Shown: positions 1-13,100 of the stretch, in pieces
How the letters are laid out: each line of letters opens with the position of its first letter
Numbering within the stretch: the stretch's first letter is position 1
Assembly: GCA_036937835.1 (NCBI GenBank)
Contig: CM072878.1
Coordinates: 3,210,001-3,274,000 of the forward strand
DNA from: Pampus argenteus
Taxonomy: Eukaryota > Chordata > Actinopteri > Scombriformes > Stromateidae
Direction of reading: 5' to 3'
DNA: 64,000 nt
Notes under the pieces: model-generated
The model's database searches: none
Told to the model about the DNA's origin: nothing
Seen by the model: only the letters and a program-made list of their open reading frames with translations
Position numbers and translations under genes: made by a program

Positions 1-3000
1 CCCTCCATGAGTCCAGATCCAACTGAGCTGCAGAGAGCCATCGAGGTACAGCTCCTCCGCAGCGCTGTTAGCGCCATGACAAAAGCCAATCACCAGCAGG
101 AGCAGAGGACCACAGCCAATCCAGAGTGAGTATTTGCCCACATTTGGAAGTTTCTAGCTTTCAAAGTTTTTGAGGTATACTGGAAAGAGAAACGAGTGTC
201 AGGGCATGAGGTATCGTGGTTGCCCCTCTGCTGTCTAAAAACAAGGTTATTATTTGGGCTTATTGGTCCCCAGGTTCTTTTTTTTTAAACTGAAAAATGC
301 TGCAGCAGTATTGGTTTTTTCTCATCTTACGACACAATTAGTGAAGCAGCTCCCTAAACAACAAGATGCCTTTTTTTTCATATTGATGTAAACCTTTGCT
401 TGTATTACTGTTCTGTTTTCATGTCAAAGTCTTATGAAGTCATGTGATCATGTGATGTTGCAGTACGTTGGTGCGCTGCCTGAAACAAACTGGACGTATC
501 TGCTTGGGACCGCTTCGTTTGTCCACCCTCACTCTTTCTGATGCCCTGCCCACCCTTCCCACTCTGCAGCTCCACTGCACTGCCACCCTGGAGAACACAC
601 TAACTGGACAAGACGTATGTACACCCACACCTTCCATTTCACTTTTAGTGAAAAGTGAAGTTGTGAAATCGAATGCATTTACATGCATGGATATGTCCAA
701 CTTGTCAGAAGAAAGTTGCCTTTTTGCACATCCAGCATCATTATCATTCATGTGGAGTTTCTGTCCACCTGGTGAATGTCAGTCCAATATTCACTCTCTT
801 TAAGCTCTGTTTTTCCTCTCTACCAACTCCTGAGGGAAGTATCTGGCTTTTTAGCTGCTATGTTTCCATCTGTTCACCATTTGGTGCGGAGCAGGTAGTG
901 TATAGTGGGTTTTTAGAGTTTTTTCACAGAAGATGGCTGCCTGCCGTGAGAGCTGAGAGTGAACCACAACAGCAAAGTTGCTGCTGGACAGCTAAACAAT
1001 GAGCTGAAACTCACTCTAAATCTGAGGGGAGCTGTAGAATCGCTGATAATTCTCTGTAGGTTCATCACTACAAGCCCCGACCAACACATCACACACTTAC
1101 ATGAATTAACTTTTCAAAAACCTTTTGGATTTGCTGAAATATACATTGTCACAAAGCTGTTCTATTCAGCTCATAAAAGCTGACTTTTTGGAGGTAAATG
1201 GTTTTCTTTGGACTACTGGTAATGTACAAGGGTACTATTAATATACCGTATCTAATTTGTTCTGACTAAAGAAAAGCTTGAGGTTTAACTCTACCATGTG
1301 TGTGCTGTGTGTACTTTGTAGGACTGTGTGATTCCTCTGTACAGCGAGGCTCTGAGCTCTTGTAAGCAACAGGATGTCCAGCCTTTCCTTCAGGCCCTCA
1401 GATACACCATGTTTCAGAGACAACTCCTCTCCAAACTCAGAGGTAATTATCAATGGCTAGAATATCTGCATTTGCAGTGTTGTTGGTCTCAACACAGGAT
1501 CATATTTTTGTGTTGATCAAACTGGTTTTAGTTAGTTTAGTTTAGTTTTAGTTTAAAAATCATATTTTCGATGAAAGCTCAAACTTAATTGTTGCCTTAA
1601 TGTCCTCTGTGGCCCTTAAAAATGTATTTGTGGATTGCCCAAAAGCTGCCAGTACACTGCATGTAGTATTCATCCCTGCGATATATAAAACTTGGGAAAT
1701 GGAGCCAAATATCGCCATATGTTTTTGTGTAGACCTGTTCTTATTATGAATTAAACATTGTATTTCCTACAACTTCATTACAATAAAAATATGCCTGCTA
1801 GTTCACTCATTAAAAGCTTTGTTGTTAAACTACCTAAAGTACCTTGAAAAGCGATCTATAAATGAAATGTATTATTGATTAATAAAATGTTTGGTTTGCA
1901 TCAGTCGGTAACTTACCACTCTGATATGGCTGAAAGTGATGAGTAACTGTCAAGGCTGATATCTAAAGCAGACCAACCCATGCCCATTGAATAATCCCTT
2001 TATGTCCACCCAAAACTTTCCTCATCTCCATTCTCTTCCAGGCTGCGCTCCCTCTATAGATGGCCACCTAATGGAGCTTTGTCTGACAGCTGTCAAATTT
2101 TCTCGGAAGAAAGGCAACATTGCCCTAGCGTCCCGCCTGCTCAGCCAGTGCAGTGACGGGACAGAGGAGGAGGAGCAGCAGGATGAGCTGAGCCAGGCCT
2201 TTAGGCGTCTCACTCTAGAAGGCACCCTGGGGGAGAAATGGGGACCAGAGCTGCAAATAGAAAAAGCCAAAGTACTGAGAACTGCAGGTAAGATTGATGA
2301 TTTAGGCACGAACCAAGTCGGACTGTTTTTTGCTGTTTTAACACAAAATGGCAAAATAAAGACTTACAGTTGACACATTTTTTGCCCGGGTTCCCCCAGC
2401 TGTTCAGCTTCTGCAGTGTATTGATAATGTTGCTCAAGAAGTTGTCTTCGGTTTCCAATAAACAGTGTCTATCCACAGGCCAGTCCATGACAGCCATGGA
2501 GATGCTGAGCAGGGCTGCTCTGTCTTACTGCCATGTGGGGAAGAATGAAGGTGCTGCCTGCCGCTCACTGCTGACCCTCTGCAAATGGCTGTTGGCTGAC
2601 TGGAAGGACATGACACCACAGCTGAAACAGGCATGATCACCCAAAGCTTTACATTTATTTTTTACTTGTCTGGTCTAAATGTAAATGTTTGATAAGACGT
2701 AGTTAATGTTACAAAGGCAATTGCACCTTTTTTGTATAAAAGAGTACTCACCTGGCATATTTTCTTTACACAGTGCTATTGAGATGTCAAGCATGTAAAT
2801 TGCTTTGCTTATTGTTATGTAGTAACGTGTGCACTGTGTGATGGACTGGTGATATTTTGGTGTAGGTGGTAAAGAAATCAGGACCAGTAAATTCATCCAA
2901 TGCTGTGGGCAACATGTCACCTCTGAGCCGAAACATTGCTGCTCTGCTGGAGCTTCCCCTCGAGGACCAGGGCATTCCCCACATCATTGCTGAGACCTCT

Positions 3001-6000
3001 GGTAACAACATTCATTCAAATGTCTTCAAGCTTTGCAAGCGGTAGAATTTGATTGTCATAATGATTGGAGGGTGTATTGAACATGTACAAAGCTCCATAT
3101 AATCTTGTTTGCAGTAAGTGTGGGTGTTGGGGAGCCAGACTTTGTGTTGGGCCAACTCTACCAGCTATCCACCAGCCTGGCTCCAGAGGTGGCCAAGTCC
3201 TGGGCAGCCCTGGCCAGCTGGGCTTACCGCTGGGGCAGGAAGGTGGTGGATAATGCCAGGTTAGTGGACCCAGAGAAACACATATATAGTTTAGAATCCC
3301 ATCATTGTAAATTTGATAATAAATGTTCTGTTCTTGTTGGCAGTGAAGTGTTGATTTAACTCTTTCAATGTTGTAGTTGGTTGTGGTGTTGAATTGGACT
3401 GAATTATATTGTCTTGTACTTCTAGGCCATCAGCATAGAGTAGGAATATGCCTTCTAATATACATTTTACTCTCTAGCCAAGGGGAAGGATTGCCTCTTC
3501 TTTCTGGGGAAAAGGAAGAGATTGAAGACCTGCTGCCACCAACAACCAGTGAAGAAGACAAAGAAACCATTTTCAGCATTTTGGGACAGGCCATGTGCCG
3601 ACCTACTGGCATCCAGGTAGAGTCTGGCTCTTTTAGCTGGCACATATACACAATGACTTTAACATGCTCTGTATATATGGTTTGACACCAGCAATCTTTG
3701 ATCACTATAATGTGTCCGATGTTTGTGAGTCCACTAACACAAAAGTGTAAACTAGCCTTAAGTTGTGAGTTTCTGAGGACATTTGATATAAAATGACCAC
3801 AGAACACATGAACAGAACATATTCAGCACTATTCTGTGGTACATTTACGTGCTACTAAATAAGAACTTAAGTAGTGTTATTATTTGAAATGTGTATTAAG
3901 TTTTAATAGAAAGATGCTTCATTGAGTCATCATTTTAGATACAAGTATTGAAGTTGTCAATACTAGTTGTCTTCAGGTTGTAATTTTCTGTTTTCTGGCT
4001 ATATAAGAAATGTCATTTATTAAATTTTTTTGTGTATTTTTGAGACAGTATATTTTTGTGTTATGCTTTATGTTTGTATGTTAAATAAAGGTTAAATATA
4101 CACACACACACACACACCCCTCATTGGGTATGGTCCTCAAGTCATCAGTCATGTCAGTGTTTCAGAAAGCTGTACTGATCCTACTTTCTGTTGTGTGTCA
4201 GGATGAGGACATGGCTCTACAGCAGGAAGATGATGAGGACGACATGGTGGACGTGATCTGGCGGCAGCTCACTGCCTCTTGCCCCTGGCTAGGGGAGGTA
4301 GGCCAGCCTGTCACTGACGGTCTGATCAGAGTTTGGAGGCGCGTGGTGGACCGCATCTTTGGCCTCTACCGGATCTCCTGTCAGGCCTACTTCACCTTCC
4401 TCAAACTCAATGCAGGACAGGTAAGACTTGGAGGCAGCATCTTCTGCAGCTCAACATCATGCCCTGGAGCGATGGCAGCCTTCCGTTCAGTCCTTCATCC
4501 CGAGGGTCTGTTGTGTGTTTCAGGTCCCAATAGATGATGATGACCCGAAACTCCTACTGTCTTGTCACAACAGCAAACAGAGCAACGATGATGTGATTGT
4601 CATGGCAACCTTGCGTCTTCTCCGTTTGCTGGTGAAGCATGCCGGTGAACTGAGGGAGCGGCTTGAGCTGGGCTTAGCCTCCACCCCGACAGCACCCTGG
4701 AGGGGTATGTCATATTGCAAAATTAGCATCCACAAAGAATTCTTTACCAAACAGCTCTGGGGACTCTGATAGGAACTGCCCATTGCCATTCTAACCGTTG
4801 TGGTAACCACCATAAAAACAAAATAATTTGATGAAACTGGTGTTAAATTTTGTTTTGCAGAAGAAAATGTTTAGTTTTGACGACTACAACGCCCCTGTCT
4901 TCTGTTGCAGTTCTTTTTGATCAGAAAATGATATAATGAATAATGTCTATGTTCCTCAGGTATTATCCCCCAGCTCTTTTCCCGTCTCAACCATCCAGAG
5001 GCATACATCCGTCAGAGCATATGCAGCCTGTTATGTCGAGTGGCCCAGGACTCCCCACACCTCATCCTCTACCCTGCCATTGTGGGTTCTCTTTCCTTGG
5101 GAGGGGAGGCTCAGAATGCAGGTATTCTTTTCCTCTGTTGACCTATCTGCAGCTCCTTGAACAGTCTGAAATCATCTCAAGTCCTGAAATGTCTCGTCCC
5201 ATGTCTACTTCATTTCTCTTTTATTCAATTGAAAGTAATGTATTCTCATTGTCTCCATTTCAACTAGACACTAAGAATCTATGTTGTTTAATTCGGCTAA
5301 TATCAACAGTGTAACAGATGAACGCCACTAATCAAAATTATATCAGATTTTATTGTACACATGTAGTGAAAAATATAAATGTATTGGCCTAATGAACAGA
5401 AAATATTGCTGACACCAGTACAACTGTGATTATTGTGAATCTGGTAATTGATGCTGAAATGTGTTGACAGGGAACAAATTACCATCAGCTCTGCCCACCT
5501 TCCTGGGCAGAATGCAGGGAGATGGCCTGGGTGGTGATGATGATGAAGAGGAGCAGCCAGAGAGCAGTGGACAAGGAGGAGCTCCAGAAGAGCTGGCAAC
5601 CTGCTCAAGCCAAGATCAAGCCATGATGCAGGACTGTTACAGCAAGATCGTGGAGAAGCTGTCTTTAGCTAACCCTACCATGGTGCTTCAGGTATGAGGC
5701 TGCACACAGTCAGACTATTTATGGACAGTTTGTACCAGTCTCCTTGCCGGCCTGTCAATAATGTCACATAATACCAGCACTACACTTCTATGGTAATGTT
5801 ACTTAGAAGATGCCTAGATAGGTGCAGATGAAAATGACCTATATTACAGTACAGTTCCTAAATATAACTAAAAGTCAAGGTTATAGAAATGAAAGACCTT
5901 TCTGTGAAAATGCAACCTAAGAATGTTTCTTTACATAAATGATAATTAGTCCTGCCCCAAAAACTAAAAAATGAGGAAGATGTCAATCAAGCACTATGTG

Positions 6001-7123
6001 TGCTACAAGCGTTTACAGTCCTGAAAAGATGAGGTCTAATCAGGATTAATAAGTACACCTCTGTGGACCAAGTCAGATAGATACTGTATTGTTAAGAAGC
6101 TGCTAACCAGTCCTGTGTGCTAACCAGGTCCAGCAGCTGGTAGGTGAGCTGCGCAGGGTGACGTTACTGTGGGATGAACTGTGGCTGGGCGTGTTACAGC
6201 AGCAACACATGCATGTTCTGCGTAGGATACAGCAGCTGGAGGACGAGGTCAAGAGAGTGCAGAACAACAATACGCTGCGCAGGTGAGAATTGCTCCTTCC
6301 AGCCTACTCTTCACTAACGGTTACCGTATATTTAACCTATGAGTCTACGTTCTTATTTATTCATTAGCAGGACTTGGATAAAAGCCAACAAGTAAAATCG
6401 TCAATAGTTTGTCCTTTTTATCCTCTCTGTTAGTGTTGCTCCGATTGATCGGCTGCCGATCATGATCGGCCGATATTGTCTAAAAATAGCCTGATCCGCG
6501 ATCGGAAAAACATTCCGATCAGGAAGCCGATCACGTGACGTACATTATTAGCGACGTTTCAAACATTTTGAATGGAAAGATTCATATTTTTATTTTTAAA
6601 CATGGATATTGTTGATATTGGTGACATAGGTATTGTTCTCAAAGGCTACAGTAAAATAAAGGCATTCTGTACATTTGAAGATTTTGACTGTTTTTTATAG
6701 TTAATTATTTAAAATTTTAAATTTATTCTTTGATCGGCAGTGATTGGCAATCGGCAGATCAAGTTTTTTGGTGATCGGTATCGGTGATCGGAGCATCACT
6801 ACTCTCTGTACATTTACGTTTTCTTTTAAACCACAGACGTGAAACAGCAAATCAACTATGTAAGTACTCCTCAGTCATTACGCTCTTTGTTGTGCTGCAG
6901 GGATGAAAAGATCGCTATCATGCGCGAGAAGCACTCTGCTCTTATGCGTCCCGTTGTTTTCGCCCTGGATCACGTCTGCAGCATCACAGCCGCTCCAGCA
7001 GAGACGCCACATGAAACCTGGTTCCAGCAGACCTATGGTGACGCTATCACCTCTGCCCTGGAGCGACTGAGAAACCCCCACAACCCCGCCAACCCTGCCA
7101 GCAGCTGGCTTCCCTTCAAACAG
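1..7123 (+). CDS. smg1: smg1 exon block 1: helical/FAT region
   Basis: Exons: 1-125 (partial), 464-614, 1322-1442, 2042-2287, 2479-2630, 2866-3001, 3115-3259, 3478-3616, 4202-4420, 4524-4704, 4960-5121, 5471-5691, 6128-6282, 6901-7123. They encode about 792 residues of alpha-helical HEAT/TPR-type repeats and the FAT domain that clamps the kinase. An acidic stretch (DDDEEEQPESS, about 5540-5570) sits in a loop. The exon at 4202 encodes another acidic run (EDDEDDMVD). The last exon carries the conserved helical segment just before the kinase N-lobe. Assignment rests on strong resemblance to vertebrate SMG1 over the whole block. HEAT/FAT boundaries are inferred from family knowledge and not resolvable by eye. 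Confidence 0.92.
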
Positions 7124-10100
7124 GTGTGTTTGTGTGTGTGTTTCATATCCGCCTGTATGTGGGTTTGAGTTGCTTAGGGTTTATCGTGCTTTTCAGAAAA
7201 ATGTCAGTCAGATGGTATAGTTATACATGTCACATCATGTCATCATTAATACAATCATTATACACAAAAACTACAGAAATGTTTTTACATGTTTGACCCA
7301 AGTTGTGTGTGTGTGTGTGTTGATCAGATCATGATTAGCCTGCAGCAACGGGCTCAGAAGCGAGCTAGCTATCTGCTTCATTTGGATGAGATCAGTCCTC
7401 GCCTGGCGTCCATGTCCACAACAGAGATGGCCCTGCCAGGCGAGGTGTCGGCATCAGACACTGTTACCATACAGAGTGTAGGCAACTCCATCACCATCCT
7501 GCCCACCAAGACCAAGCCAAAGAAGCTCTTCTTCCTGGGCTCAGATGGACACAACTACCCATATCTGTTTAAAGGTAGGAGATCAGCTTACACATTAACA
7601 CCCCGTATCTACAGCAGTTACATGTGCCTGCTCAAAGGGCTATGGAGATGCCACATGAAGGCAAAAAAAAAATTATTCATCACCATGGACTGCTTGTGTT
7701 TTCTGGTACAAGTTTCTGATGCCTGTAGAGAGTTAAGACAACATTGACACACAGGGTGAAAGAATGAGAAAGAAACTACAGTATGAAAGTAAAGTATTAT
7801 AACAATTTGTTTCCTTTAAAGAAAAAAAGCATATTTTCTAAATCTCCTCTAGTAATATCTAGTATCTGTCTATGCAGACAGTTTTGATTTTGTTTCTTCG
7901 CATTTTGAAATATTTTTATATATTATTAAAATTCTGCCCCCACCTTGGCGCTATGGAGGTGAATTTAATTTGTGGTTCTTAAGGTATTAAAAATTAAACG
8001 TCAACACCTCTTTCCAAAAGTCCTATTACTCTGGTTAATGCACAGATCTGACCATCAACAGTTTTCACAGGAACAATTTATTTTTTTCTTAAAGCACAAA
8101 CTAAAAAAAGACTCAATCAAATCTTAAATTAAAACCCTTATATAGTTCCAGCACAGACTGTAAGTGTTGCTGTGTGCTGCAGGCCAGCTGCGTTAAATCA
8201 CAAAATTAATATCTTGTCTATTTCAGGTCTGGAGGATTTGCACTTGGATGAACGCATCATGCAGTTCTTGTCAATTGTCAACACCATGTTCACCAAGATC
8301 AACCAGCAGGAGCAGCCACATTTCCACGCCCGCCACTACTCAGTCACCCCCCTGGGAACCCGATCAGGGCTCATCCAGTGGGTGGATGGAGCCACACCCC
8401 TGTTTGGGCTCTACAAGCGCTGGCAGCAGAGGGAGGCTGTGCTGCAGGCTCAGAAGGTAAGGATTACTATGCTACACTGTAAATGAGTAAGTAGACAGAC
8501 ATTGGATCAGATGTCCATCTTCGTGAGGAGGTGCACATTAGTGAGATGTGATCATTGGTATAATCATGCCCCTAAAATACCTATATAAGGCTCCAAATTT
8601 CACTCACAATTTCTAAAAGGTTTCCAAAGAGTAAAAACACAGAAATCGGGGGGGGGGGGGGGACGTTGTCAGTAGGAGACTCGAAACAATTTCAAAATGT
8701 GAATCTAGCTACTAACATAAACCCAAAACATTGAATATACCCACTGAGTAAAGAAATTAAATAAATCAAATTGCACATGGATACCAAACACACAGAACAT
8801 TACATTAAATAATATAACTTTATATATAACTATAAGATATTAAAGTTTAATTTCAGTGATGATCTGTTTATGACCAGACATTGCATTAACCAAATACTTT
8901 CCGTCATTGACTGAATGTTTTTAACAATGACAAATCTGGAGGTCATCCTTCATTTTGACAGGTATAATTCACACCACTGTCCAGTTGGTGCTGAGTGTGT
9001 GTATTAATCAGCTATTTTCTAGTCTTGTCTGTGACCTGACGTGCATGACCTTGTCTAGCTGGCTTTAGCCACCGCATTGGTAGACTGTTTGACTTTCAGC
9101 TCCGGTGTGAACTTGCACATCGCACAGAGTGGTTGACTCATCAGCTGACAGCAGCCAGCAGGAGAGACCCTCCATGCTGCGCTTGCATTTTATAACTGAA
9201 CTTGTGGCATTTTGACATCACAAACCATGAACAGCAGCATCAAAACAAGCGTCCTTCAGGTGAAAGATGAGACTCATGTAGGCGGTTACATCAGTTTATT
9301 GTGGGGTAGCTACTGTCAGAACTTTCATTTATAGTTTTCCCTGCAGCTTCCATAGTTCTCAACCAGGAAAGAGGCAGATAAAGACATGAGAGAGAGAGTG
9401 CATAATGAATGTACACTGATCTTAAGAACGAATTTGTTCGTACATGAGGTTCTTGCATGAGGCCCGTTGTTTTTCCTCAGAGCATAATTGATGCGTTTTC
9501 TCCTGACCAGGCCCAAGACTCATTCCAGCAGCAGCCAGTGCCTCCAGTACCCCGCCCCAGTGAGCTCTACTACAGCCGCATCGGGCCCGCTCTGAAGGCA
9601 GTGGGGCTCAGCCTCGACGTGACGAGACGTGACTGGCCTCTTGGCGTCATGAAGGAGGTGCTGAAAGAGTTAATGGAGGCTACACCCTCCAACCTGCTGG
9701 CCAAGGAGCTGTGGTGTTCCTGCACCACACCCAGCGAGTGGTGGAGAGTGACTCAGGTAACTGTAAATCATGACACCAATATTCTCACTAACCTTCATTA
9801 TGTTGTTGTAGAATTTTCCTCACAGTGGCACCAATGTTCTGTTTGGTTGATATTCCTTTTCTGTTACTCTGCAGTCCTACGCTAGATCCACTGCTGTCAT
9901 GTCAATGGTGGGATACATAATCGGTCTTGGCGATCGTCACCTTGACAATGTTCTGATTGACATGACCACTGGAGAGGTGGTGCACATTGACTACAATGTA
10001 TGCTTTGAAAAAGGTAAAACAGTGAAGCCACCTAATTTCTTATTGTGCCACAGTGTGGGTTTCAATCTGAGTCAATTTAATGCAAACTTTTCACTTCTTT

Positions 10101-13100
10101 CTCTAGGAAAGAGCCTGCGGGTGCCAGAGAAGGTCCCGTTCAGGATGACCCACAACATCGAGACAGCTCTGGGAGTCACTGGGGTCGAGGGCATCTTTAG
10201 ACTGTCCTGTGAACAGGTTAGTGGACACCATGTCATTCACACTGAACATTCCCATTTCCTCCACACGTGTTAGGCCTGCATATGTTTAAAGGAGAACTCC
10301 ATTGATGTTACACATCAGAGTGTGTTTCCATGTGTTGGGGAGTACTATTGCAGGGCTCTACAGTACAATTGAAAATTAGTGCATGTTGTATCTCATAGAA
10401 AATTATGTGGAGATGAACTTAAAGGGTGCCGCATTCAGTGGATCTTCACCTTGTCTCTCAGTGACAAAACGCATGATTGACGTGAATAGATACAAAGTCA
10501 ATGGAAGATGCTTTTATGACAGGGAGTTCATCTAACGTCTTTATGTAAAAATAAACATCCTAGTGGCGGATCATCTCAGCTACCATTCACTTAACGTTAA
10601 TTCTGTGAATAACGTGATGACAGAATGAAACTTGGCTGATGTCAGGTTTGTGTGTTTGTGTGCCAGCTGATTTCTACACAGCCACATCATCTGTAAGGAA
10701 AAACACTTCACACTGTTTCTGAAGTTTCCATAACACTAACAAGTAAAGCAGGGCTCCCTGTCTGCTCTAATAGAACAATGAGATGATTGTGTCATTATGT
10801 CAATTCTCCAGTTAAAAAATGCCATTTCTATCAGATCAATAATTTAAAGTTAATAATAGCTTCATAGTTAGTTAGTCCACAGTATAATGGAGAAAGTTGC
10901 TTAAGAAAAATAAAGAGCTACTACTGTTACTTCAATAGACTCATATTAATCAACATTCTGCTGCTATTAATTAACTGAACATCTTTGGCACAGAAATGTT
11001 GATGAAAAAAGTTATTTTATCTAATTTTCAAGTTGTAGCTGCAGATAATCAACATTAAACTCAAAGTTTGTGTTTCTCAGCAGATTCCAGCTGCATCTAT
11101 TGAGCTTTCTTTATTTATTACTTAAATTTCTTCAAACATACACATTGTAAGCTAAAGTGATTCAGAAAATGTTTTTAATGGATGATGATTTTAAAGATTT
11201 TAAATGTGCAATATTTCAAATATGTAATCAATTGACAGTGTGCTGAAATTCTTCACTTGTCTATTGGTCATTTATTATCAGGGGTTCTGATGTTTAGGAC
11301 TGGACTGTAAAACCATTTGTTCACCTGGTCAATAATAACCTTTAGGCAGCTTGTGTGCAGGACCCAGTCGCCAATAAAACTGTAAACTTTACTGTCATGT
11401 GGATAGTTGCAGTCCTGATGAAAAAGTGCTGAAGTCAAATGTGTTATTTCAGGTGGTTCAGATGATGCGTCGCGGCAGAGAGACCCTACTGACCCTGCTG
11501 GAGGCCTTCGTCTATGATCCCCTGGTGGACTGGACTGCTGGGGGGGAGGTGGGCTTCGCCGGTGCAGTGTATGGAGGAGGGGGCCAGCAGGCTGACAGCA
11601 AACAGAGCAAGAGGGAGATGGAGAGAGATATCACACGCTCTCTCTTCTCCTCCAGGGTGGCTGAGATTAAGGTGAGGTCATGAGACTGCTGCATGGACAT
11701 GGGCCCATGTCATTGTGTTAGTAAATGAAGAGTTTTAGCCATTGTTGTAATGGATGTTCCATGCATCTCATCTTGTTTATCTGTTTGGCCATTTAATTTC
11801 ATGAAGGTATACTATGCAGGGTAGGATTTTCCTTAAAAAAACAAACAATGTATGGACTTGAGAAATTATTCTCTATCATCACTTATGACCTACTAGAAGT
11901 GTGTGTGGTGATGTATTTATCTGCAGAGACCCTGCCCTCTGCCTGTATTTTCCTATTGTCTTATTATTTTGTTCGGGATGTTTCTGGGCATCAACCTTTG
12001 GGCAGTGGGTGTGTAGCCCCCAGCCAATAATAGCCTTCAGGAGTGAGGCATGTGGTGAAGCAACCAGGTTACATCGCTGTCTTCATCTGTCTGCACTCTT
12101 TCATACATGGATGTATGAAAAGGTGCAGGTCTGTCTTGCCTGCATGACTGAGGACGAGCTTAGCTACACACATGCAGAGCAGCGGCGCCACAGTGGATAG
12201 GGTGAAGCTTTTACACAAAATCCAGCAATGCGGCACCTTCCTGCAGAGGTGTGCAATTAGAACATAACGTAATGGGAAAATAACATTTTATTTATGATTC
12301 ATACTTTATGATTCACTTTTTCTGTTGCATAATTTTTAATCAGAACCTTAAAATTAATTTGCAAAATCGGGTCACACATGATGTGATGGTGAGGCGCATC
12401 TCCGTTTGTGGCCTTTAGTCTGCTTAAAATTCAGGAGGCTGCAATGAATGCTCCCTTTTTTTATAAGAGCATTAATGGAGACAAGAAAACCCTGTTATAT
12501 CCTGCCCAGGCCCGACAGACTCACGTCTGTAGTGATCTGTAGTGAAGACAGGACGGTACCAGGAAGGAAACAGGTTGCCAGCAGCATGAGTGAAAATCCT
12601 GAATGTGTGTTTTCTGAGATATTTGTTCACAACCTATACAACCAGAAAATACCTGGAGTACAGCCCGCTCTGACTGTTAGGGAGGTTCGATGCATATTAC
12701 AGCTCTATTTTCTAACAGCGAGAGAATTTCTTCCTGTAGAATGTGAGCTGACTCTAGCTGAGCCATTGAGACTGTGGACTGCCACCACCATTATAAATAA
12801 GCAGGGTGGTGAGACATCAAATAAAGAACCCAAGATGTATGAAGCTCTATATGCAGATGGTTCAGAAACAAGGCATTTGAGGATTCTGAATGTGACTGGG
12901 GGACTCTGTGCAGGTGAACTGGTTTAAGAATCGTGAAGAAATGCTGGCAGTCCTGCCACAAGTGGAAGAGGCCATGGAGGAGTATCTGGTCCTGCAGGAT
13001 CTGCTTTGCCAGGGGGAGAAACTACAAGCCAAGCTTCAGGAAGAGATGGCCTTCCTGGACGGTGCAGAGAATCATCCGGACCACCTCATCCTCACCCTGG

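Noticed and set aside
12448..12927. 159-codon open frame in a smg1 intron, running into the exon at 12914
   Set aside because: It resembles no protein family I know, reads the real exon in the wrong frame, and the exon boundary at 12913/12914 is well supported. Most likely a chance open stretch.
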